Positions 44,474 to 51,800 of a DNA stretch of 64,000 bases are shown here, piece after piece. Under the pieces are notes generated by a model, which saw only the letters and a list, made by a program, of their open reading frames with translations, was not told the DNA's origin and did not search any database. How positions within the stretch are numbered: position 1 is the stretch's first letter; each line of letters opens with the position of its first letter. Location of the stretch: NCBI GenBank assembly GCA_947476045.1, contig CANJNZ010000004.1, positions 42,491 to 106,490 on the forward strand, given 5' to 3'. This DNA is from Chthoniobacteraceae bacterium (GTDB lineage Bacteria > Verrucomicrobiota > Verrucomicrobiia > Chthoniobacterales > Chthoniobacteraceae). Position numbers and translations under genes: made by a program.

Positions 44474-45613
44474 ATGCCAACGATTGCAGAGAAACTGATC
44501 CCGGCCGGGCTGCGGCCCGTTTACGAAAAAGTGCTCGCGGGTGAACGCGTGTCCGACACCGAATGCGTGGAGCTTTACCGCAGCAAGGATCTGAACGCGC
44601 TCGGCTGCATCGCAAACATCATCCGCGAGCGCAAAAACGGAAACGTCGGCACCTACATCCGCAACCTCTACGTCAACTACTCGAACCACTGCATCCTACG
44701 CTGCCAGTTCTGCGCGTTTGGCGCGCGAAAGAGCGAGTCGCATGCATTTGAACTGACCATCGAGGAAATCGAACGTCGGGTGGCGCGCGGGCTGGAACTG
44801 GGAATCACCGAAGTCCACATGGTTGGCGGCCTGCACCCAACGCTCGGCGCGGAGTGGTATGTGGATCTCATCCGCCGCCTGCGCGCGCTCAGCCCCGCGC
44901 TTTTCATCAAGGCATTCACGGCCGTCGAGGTGCGGCATCTCGCATTTCGTGTTTTCAAAAAGAGCATCGCCGAGACGCTCGCGATCCTTCGCGATGCCGG
45001 ACTGGGCGCGATCACCGGCGGTGGTGCGGAGATTTTCGACCAGTCGGTGCGCGACCGCATTTGCAAAGGGAAGGAGACCGCGGAGGAGTGGGCGGAGGTT
45101 CACCGGACGTGGCATCAAATGGGGATGCGCAGCACGGCGACGATGCTCTTCGGACACATCGAGACGACCGAGCAACGCGTGGATCACCTGCGCCGTCTGC
45201 GTGAATTGCAGGACGAGACGCACGGCTTCACCGGCTTCATCCCTTTTGCGTTCGAGAGCGAAGGCGCGCGGCCCGAGTTGAAGCACATCCAGCGCACCTC
45301 GTCTTTCGACGAACTGCGCAACCTCGCCGTCTCGCGCATCTACCTCGATAACTTCGATCACATCACCGCCTACTGGATCAGTCTCGGCCTGCCGATGGCC
45401 GCGCTCGCTTTGAACTACGGCGTGGACGATCTGCACGGCACGATCATGGACGAGAAAATCTTCCACATGGCCGGCGCGCACACGCCGCTAGAGCAGTCCG
45501 TCACCGCGTTGCGCAAAGCCATCATCGAAGCCGGGCGCGACCCCGTGCAGCGGGATACTTGGTATCGTCCGATTGAACAGCGGAGCACCGAACAGGAGCC
45601 CATCTCCGCGTGA
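44474..45613 (+). CDS. mqnE: Aminofutalosine synthase (futalosine menaquinone pathway)
   Basis: 379 residues from MPTIAEKLIPAGL. The radical-SAM motif is Cys73-x3-Cys77-x2-Cys80 (CILRCQFC). The later MVGGLHPTLGAEWY, GGGAEIF, STATMLFGHIE and LRELQDETHGFTGFIPFAFE segments are those of MqnE rather than MqnC. It joins 3-[(1-carboxyvinyl)oxy]benzoate to SAM to make aminofutalosine. The mqnA start overlaps its stop by 4 bases (GTGA). An upstream extension to 44267 overlaps the divergent guaB and is rejected. Confidence 0.93.
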   Translation: MPTIAEKLIPAGLRPVYEKVLAGERVSDTECVELYRSKDLNALGCIANIIRERKNGNVGTYIRNLYVNYSNHCILRCQFCAFGARKSESHAFELTIEEIERRVARGLELGITEVHMVGGLHPTLGAEWYVDLIRRLRALSPALFIKAFTAVEVRHLAFRVFKKSIAETLAILRDAGLGAITGGGAEIFDQSVRDRICKGKETAEEWAEVHRTWHQMGMRSTATMLFGHIETTEQRVDHLRRLRELQDETHGFTGFIPFAFESEGARPELKHIQRTSSFDELRNLAVSRIYLDNFDHITAYWISLGLPMAALALNYGVDDLHGTIMDEKIFHMAGAHTPLEQSVTALRKAIIEAGRDPVQRDTWYRPIEQRSTEQEPISA

Positions 45614-46389
45614 ACACCGGCGACCCTTTCGCCGCGCTTCGCGGACTCCGCATCGGCTGCGTGAAATACCTCAACTCCCGCCCGCTCATCCGCGCCTACG
45701 ATGGCCCGGTCGTCTTCGATCACCCCTCCGCGCTTGCACGGATGCTCGCAGCGCACGAACTCGATGTCGCGCTAGTCCCCGTTTTCGAAGCGCTCCGAGA
45801 TCCGCACTATCACCTCGTGGATGGAGCGGCAGTCGCCAGCGATGGCGCGGTGTTCAGCGTCTTCCTCGCCTATCGCGGCGAACTGCACGACATCCGCCGC
45901 ATCGCACTCGACCCAGCCTCGCTCACCTCCGCCAACCTCCTCCGCATCCTGCTCGCTGAATTCCACGGCCTTCATCCCGAGTTCGGCACCGAAGGCGACG
46001 CCCGTCTGCTCATCGGAAATCAAGCCATCGAATTCCGCATCGAGCAGGAGAAGGCCGGGAGCGACTGGCGCTTCCTTGATCTTGGCGAGGAATGGAAATG
46101 TTGCACCAGCCTGCCATTCGTCTTCGCGCTCTGGGCCATGCGCTCAGAAGCCGCCAGCATTCCCGCAGCCGAAGCCCTGCGCCTTCTCAAACGCGAAGGC
46201 ACCGCGCACATCGCCGACATCGTGCGCGAGGACGACTTCGCCACCGCAGAAATCCGCGAGCGCTACCTCACGCAGCACATCCATTTCGACATCGGCCCCG
46301 CCGGAAAATCCGCCATCGCCAAATACCGCGAGTTGCTCATCAAGCACACTCTCATCCCCGCCTCCGCCGGGCCGCTGCGTTTCATCTAG
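45610..46389 (+). CDS. mqnA: Chorismate dehydratase (futalosine menaquinone pathway)
   Basis: 259 residues starting at GTG. The fold is a periplasmic-binding-protein-like alpha/beta with the signature IGCVKYLNSRPLIRAY, then DVALVPVFEAL and GDARLLIGNQAIEF. MqnA makes 3-[(1-carboxyvinyl)oxy]benzoate from chorismate, the substrate of the adjacent MqnE. mqnC, mqnB and mqnD are not in the window. Confidence 0.93.
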   Translation: MNTGDPFAALRGLRIGCVKYLNSRPLIRAYDGPVVFDHPSALARMLAAHELDVALVPVFEALRDPHYHLVDGAAVASDGAVFSVFLAYRGELHDIRRIALDPASLTSANLLRILLAEFHGLHPEFGTEGDARLLIGNQAIEFRIEQEKAGSDWRFLDLGEEWKCCTSLPFVFALWAMRSEAASIPAAEALRLLKREGTAHIADIVREDDFATAEIRERYLTQHIHFDIGPAGKSAIAKYRELLIKHTLIPASAGPLRFI

Positions 46390-46443
46390 CCGCGCTTGAC
46401 CTGAAAAGCAGGGGAGATTGATGCTTCCAAAATTAAACGCAGC

Positions 46444-46893
46444 ATGAGCAAGGCATTCACAAAAGAAGACGACACACCTCCTGAGCGCTCTGTGCGCAAG
46501 CGTGCTTCAACGGGTCTGCCTCCCGGTGCGCCGAACTACATGACTGCGGACGGTGCCCGTCGCTTTCGAACCGAACTTGCTTCGCTCAAGGACGCCGAAT
46601 CCGAACGAGCCAATCATCTACGAATGCTCCTCGCCTCAGCCAGCATTGTGGAGCCGCCGTCCACGCCGCCGGAGGGCGCGGTTTTCGGCGCGAAAGTGAC
46701 CGTCCGTGCCCCCGATGGACATGAGCAGATCCACCGAATCGTCGGAGTTGATGAAGTTTATCTCGAACCCGACTTCGTGAGTTGGACTTCGCCAAATGGC
46801 CGCGCACTTCTTGGTGCAGAGCACGGCCAGCGCGTGATGCTGGAAACCAATGGAGCCAGCCGGAAATTTACCATCGTCCGAATCGACTACTAG
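46444..46893 (+). CDS. GreB-like elongation factor lacking the catalytic coiled-coil tip
   Basis: 149 residues opening MSKAFTKEDD, the typical GreB-family beginning, then GLPPGAPNYMTADGARRFRT. The C-terminal GreA/GreB FKBP-like domain (about 78-149) is complete, with FGAKVTVRAPDGHEQIHRIV and ISW-like VSWTSPNGRALLGAEHGQRV. The long N-terminal hairpin is cut short. The region that should hold the acidic NGD..EN tip residues is replaced by about 20 residues (ASIVEPPSTPPEG). Transcript cleavage activity is therefore not expected. It resembles Rnk in architecture. Confidence 0.82.
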   Translation: MSKAFTKEDDTPPERSVRKRASTGLPPGAPNYMTADGARRFRTELASLKDAESERANHLRMLLASASIVEPPSTPPEGAVFGAKVTVRAPDGHEQIHRIVGVDEVYLEPDFVSWTSPNGRALLGAEHGQRVMLETNGASRKFTIVRIDY

Positions 46894-46935
46894 CCGGCAT
46901 CCGCCCTTGATGCTGCCGGATTTTTTCCTGCGGAT

Positions 46936-48240
46936 TCAAACCCACTTGCGCAGCACGAGCGTGGAGTTGATGCCGCCGAAGCCGAAGGCGTTGTTCATCG
47001 CGATGCGGAGCGGGGCGCTGCGGCCTGTGTTGGGGATGACGTCGAGGTCGCAGTCGGGCTTTTGGTGATGGAGTGTTGGCGGGAGCCACTGGTCTTGTAG
47101 AGAGAGTGCGCAGATGGCGGTCTCCATCGCGCCGGTCGCTCCGAGCGGATGGGCGGTGAAGGGTTTTGTGCCGCTGACGGGCGGCGTCTTGGTGCCGAAG
47201 ACTTCGCGGATGCACATGGCTTCGTTGGCGTCGTTGAGTTGTGTGCTGCTGGCGTGGGCGTTGATGTAGTCCACTTCGTTGGGGGCGATGTCGGCGTCGG
47301 CGAGCGCGGCTTTCATGCAGGCGATTACGCTTTCGCCGCTTGGGAGCGGTGAGGTCATGTGAAAGGCGTCGTTGTTCATCGCGTAGCCAAGCACCTCGGC
47401 GTAGATGTGCGCGCCGCGCTGCCGTGCGTGTTCGAGCGTTTCGAGCACGAGCGTGCAGCCGCCCTCACCCATCACGAAACCGTCGCGATCTTTGTCGAAT
47501 GGGCGGCACGCCATGGCGGGTGGCTCGCCCTGCCAGCGGCTCATCGTGCTGATGCGATCAAATGCGCTGAATGTGAGCGGGCAGATGGGTGCTTCTGCGC
47601 CGCCCGCGAGCATCACATCGGCCCAGCCGTCGCGCAGGTAGCGCAGCGCTTCGCCGATGGCGATGACTCCGCTTGCGCAGGAATTCGAGTTCGTCGTGCC
47701 CACGCCGCGCAGTCCGCATTCGATGGCGATGTTGCTGTGCCCGCTGCCGCCGAAAATTTGGAAAGCCAGCGCCGGATTTACGCTGCGGATTCCCTTTTCC
47801 AAAAATCGTGCGTGCTCGTGCTCCGCTTGCGCCACACCGCCGAGTCCCGTGCCGAAACTGACGCCCGTGCGCGCTTGAGGTTGCTCCTTCGACCACGGCA
47901 GGCGCGCATCTTCCAGCGCGAGCATCGCGCTCGCCACGGCGAACTGCACGTAGCGGTCAAAGCGCTTCAATTTATGCGGCGGAAAAAAATCCACGCCACG
48001 CCAGTCGCGCACTTCGCCAGCGCACTTCGCCGCGCAGCCCGTGGCGTCGAACAACGTCACACGCCCGATGCCGCTCCGCCCTTCACGGATGCTCCGCCAA
48101 AACGCATCCCGCCCGATTCCGATGCACGAAATGACGCCCATCCCCGTGATGACGACGCGGTTTTTCGAGCTGGCTGGCAAGTTTGGCACGCGCGGGAAAT
48201 AGCGGACTTTCCACGCGAGTCGAGCGTCAGCCCAAAACAT
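46936..48240 (-). CDS. fabF: Beta-ketoacyl-ACP synthase II
   Basis: 434 residues of a thiolase-fold KAS enzyme. RVVITGMGVISCIGIGRDAF opens the domain. The catalytic Cys lies in NSNSCASGVIAIGE and the two His in NAHASSTQLND and TAHPLGATGAME. GFVMGEGGCTLVLE and the C-terminal NNAFGFGGINSTLVL are also typical. It elongates fatty acids on acyl carrier protein. The first 25 residues are not conserved, so an internal start is possible. Confidence 0.88.
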   Translation of the reverse strand: MFWADARLAWKVRYFPRVPNLPASSKNRVVITGMGVISCIGIGRDAFWRSIREGRSGIGRVTLFDATGCAAKCAGEVRDWRGVDFFPPHKLKRFDRYVQFAVASAMLALEDARLPWSKEQPQARTGVSFGTGLGGVAQAEHEHARFLEKGIRSVNPALAFQIFGGSGHSNIAIECGLRGVGTTNSNSCASGVIAIGEALRYLRDGWADVMLAGGAEAPICPLTFSAFDRISTMSRWQGEPPAMACRPFDKDRDGFVMGEGGCTLVLETLEHARQRGAHIYAEVLGYAMNNDAFHMTSPLPSGESVIACMKAALADADIAPNEVDYINAHASSTQLNDANEAMCIREVFGTKTPPVSGTKPFTAHPLGATGAMETAICALSLQDQWLPPTLHHQKPDCDLDVIPNTGRSAPLRIAMNNAFGFGGINSTLVLRKWV

Positions 48241-48286
48241 CAGAACCTGAAGGACGCGTGCATTCCACTTTGTGCAGGCCGGTTTG

Positions 48287-48322
48287 GTTAGCTAGATGAC
48301 TAAATAGTGAGGAAGTTAGCTA
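48287..48322. repeat. Direct repeat upstream of the HU/IHF gene
   Basis: GTTAGCTA occurs at 48287-48294 and again at 48315-48322 in the AT-rich 164-bp gap between the divergent fabF and HU genes. It may be a regulator site or chance. Confidence 0.3.
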
Positions 48323-48404
48323 AAGGAATTATCGCTTTTATAGAGATTCATGGCTTGCCGTCACAGAACCGCCAACATTTGATGTCCGCGAAATTCCCTA
48401 AACT

Positions 48405-48728
48405 ATGAGCACACTCACCAAACGCGAAATCGTAGTAAGCATCAGCAATGAAACCGGCCTCGTTCAGCACGAGGTGTTCGACGTGGTTCAGCGCACACTC
48501 GATCACATCGTCGAGGCGCTCGCCAAAGGCGACAACATCGAACTGCGCAACTTCGGTGTCTTTGAGGTGAAATTGACGAAACCGCGTGTCGGCAGAAACC
48601 CGAACCAGCCCGGCAGCCATTTTGTCATCCCGGCGCGGGCAACGGTGAAATTTAAGTCCGGCAAAATCATGAAGCAGCGTGTGAGTGCGCTCACCGCGAA
48701 AATGAAGGCCGAGGCGGGGCAGGGTTAG
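48405..48728 (+). CDS. HU/IHF-family DNA-binding protein
   Basis: 107 residues. The N-terminal helices read LTKREIVVSISNETGL and VVQRTLDHIVEALAKGDNI. The beta arm has FGVFEVKLTKPRVGRNPNQP with the intercalating Pro region, then FVIPARATVKFKSGKIMKQR. The C-terminus is about ten residues longer than HU. It bends DNA as a dimer. It diverges from fabF and lies 97 bases before uvrA. Confidence 0.92.
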   Translation: MSTLTKREIVVSISNETGLVQHEVFDVVQRTLDHIVEALAKGDNIELRNFGVFEVKLTKPRVGRNPNQPGSHFVIPARATVKFKSGKIMKQRVSALTAKMKAEAGQG

Positions 48729-48825
48729 TTTCAAAAGGGCGGCTCCGTGTCCGCCGTGGAAAAGTGACGCGGCATCGGTTGCAAAAGAGCGGGTCTATCG
48801 CGCAGAGTGCGCGTCCATTTTGCCG

Positions 48826-51800
48826 ATGCCAAAAAAACGACCCGCTCTCACCATCACGCCAGCCCTCGGCTGCATTCAGATTCTTGGCGCACGGCAGAAT
48901 AATCTGAAGGGGTTCGACCTCGATTTGCCACTCGGTAAGTTGATCGTCGTCACCGGCCCGAGTGGTTCAGGGAAAAGCTCGCTCGCTTTTGACACCGTGT
49001 ATGCCGAGGGACAGCGGCGCTATGTGGAGACGTTTTCGCCCTACACGCGGCAGTTCCTCGACCGCATGGACAAGCCGCGCGTGGACGAAATCCGAGGCAT
49101 CCCGCCCGCCATCGCCATCGAGCAGACGAACAATGTGAAGAGCACGCGCTCAACCGTCGGCACGATGACGGAAATCAACGACTACATGAAGCTGCTCTTC
49201 CCGCGACTGGCCGTGGCGAATTGCCCCGAGTGCCAGCGCGAGATTCGCCCCGAGACTGCGCGGAGTATCGTGGAGCAGGTGATGCACTGCGGCGGGCCGA
49301 CGAAAGCGCGCACTTTCAGCGAAGGCGATGCGGTGCTCGTGACGTTCGGAGTGCCAGCGCCTGCGGGAACAAAGCCGTCTGACTTTTTCGATTTTCTCAA
49401 ACAGCAAGGCTACCTCCGCGTGTGGATGGATGGCGTGATCGTTCGCACCGACGAGCCGCAGAAGGTGAAGCGACTCCCAGCCGTGGTGCAAGTGATCCAA
49501 GACCGCGTGACCATCGCAGCAGAAGCGCGTGCACGCATGACCGAGGCTGTGGAAAACGCGCTGCGTCTCGGCAGCGGGAAAGTTCAAATCATCAATCCCG
49601 AAACGAAAGCCGTCCATCCGCACAGCACGGGCTGGCACTGTGCGCATTGCGACCTCGACATCACACCGCCATCGCCGGGGCTGTTTTCCTTTAATCATCC
49701 GCAAGGTGCCTGCCCGACATGCCGTGGATTCGGCCGCACCATCACGATTGATCTGAATCGCGCGATTCCCGACCGCTCGCTGAGCATCGCGCAAGTGTGC
49801 GTGAAACCATTCGGCGGCGAGAGCGGCGCGGACTGCCAGCGCGATCTTCTCCGCGCCTGCACCGCGAAGGAAGTGAACACGCGTGTGCCCTTCGACGATC
49901 TTCCGCACGCCGACCAGCAGTGGGTTTTGCACGGCGAAGACTGGAACCGCACGAACAAGCGGAGCGGCGAAGATCTGTGGAATGCGGGGCTGTGGTATGG
50001 CGTCGTCGGCTACTTCCGCTGGCTAGAAAGCAAGGCCTACAAAATGCACGTTCGCGTGCTGCTGAGCCGTTATCGCAATTACACCGAGTGCCACGATTGC
50101 GGAGGCGGTCGCTATCGCAAAGAGACGCTCAACTTCCGCTGCGCCGGAAAAACACTGCCGGAATTGCAAGCGATGCCCATCGGTGAATTGCACGCGACCA
50201 TCAGCAATTTACCATCGGACATTCGCAAAGACTCCACGACGGAGATGCTCGTGGGCGAAGTCCGTGCGCGCCTCGGCTACTTGCTTTCCGTCGGTCTCGG
50301 CTATCTCTCGCTCGACCGCGCGACCAAAACGCTGAGCGGCGGCGAAACCGCCCGAGTAAACCTCACGACCTGCCTCGGCGCATCGCTGGTGAACACGCTC
50401 TTCGTCCTCGACGAGCCCAGCGTCGGCCTTCATCCGCGCGACACGGGACGGCTCATCCGCGTGATGAAATCGCTGCGCGACAAAGGCAACACGCTGCTAG
50501 TCGTCGAGCACGACGAATCCGTGATGCGATCAGCGGATCACATCGTCGAACTGGGGCCGGGGCGTGGTGAAAAGGGAGGATCGCTTGTGTTTAGCGGCGA
50601 GATGTCGGCGCTGCTGAATCATTGCAAATTGCAGATCGCAGATCGCGGATTGAAAATTGGCGCAAGCGCGGGAGGTGCGCGCGGAGCAAGTAAACGCGGC
50701 CAAGCACGGAGCAATACCCAATCAGCAATCTGCAATTTTCAATCTGCAATTACCACCTCGCTCACGGGATCGTATCTGACTGGCGAAAAGAGCATCCCCA
50801 TTCCTACAACGCGACGAACACCCAAGACATGGCTGCGCATTGAAGGCGCGGGCGAACACAACCTTCGTAATCTCACCGTGCGTCTGCCGCTTGGAGTCTT
50901 CGCGTGCGTCACTGGCGTGAGCGGTTCTGGCAAATCCACGCTCGTCCATCGCGTGCTTTATGAAAACCTGCTGCACGCTCATGGCATCGCGAGCGAGAAC
51001 ACACCGGGCCGTGTAAAAAAGCTGACCGGCGCAGAGCAAGTCGGGCAGGTCATCCTCGTGGATCAGTCGCCACTCGCACGCACACCGAAGAGCACGCCCG
51101 CGCTTTACCTCGGTGTTTTCGACCGAGTGCGCGAATTGTTCGCCTGCACGGAGCACGCGCTCCGCGAAGGACTCACCGCCAGCGCATTTTCGTTCAACGG
51201 CGGCACCGGGCGCTGCGAGCGTTGTGGCGGCAGTGGATTTGAAAAAGTGGAGATGCAATTTCTGAGCGACGTCTTCATCCGCTGCCCCGAGTGCGAGGGC
51301 CGACGCTACCAGCCGCACATTTTGAAAGTCACACTCGCGGGTAAAAATATCCACGAAGTGCTGGAACTCACCGTCACTGAAGCCGTGGTGTATTTTGAAA
51401 AACTCGGCGCAAAGCGAGTGCTCGAACCTCTACGTGTGCTGGAGGAGGTGGGGCTCGGCTACCTGCGCCTCGGCCAGCCGCTCAATATGCTCAGCGGTGG
51501 AGAAAGCCAGAGGCTCAAGCTCGTCGAACGTCTAGTCGCTGGCAGCGGAACCAACGAAAAAGGGCGGCCCAATCTGCTCATCCTCGACGAGCCAACGACT
51601 GGCCTGCACTTCGACGACATCGCGTTGCTTCTTCGTGTATTTGAGCGCCTCGTCGCGCAGGGAAATTCGCTCCTCGTCATCGAGCACAATCTCGATGTTA
51701 TCAAATGCGCCGACTACATCGTGGACCTCGGCCCGGAGGCCGGTGCAGACGGCGGCCAGCTCGTTGCGGAAGGCACTCCGGAGCAAGTCGCTACCATCGA

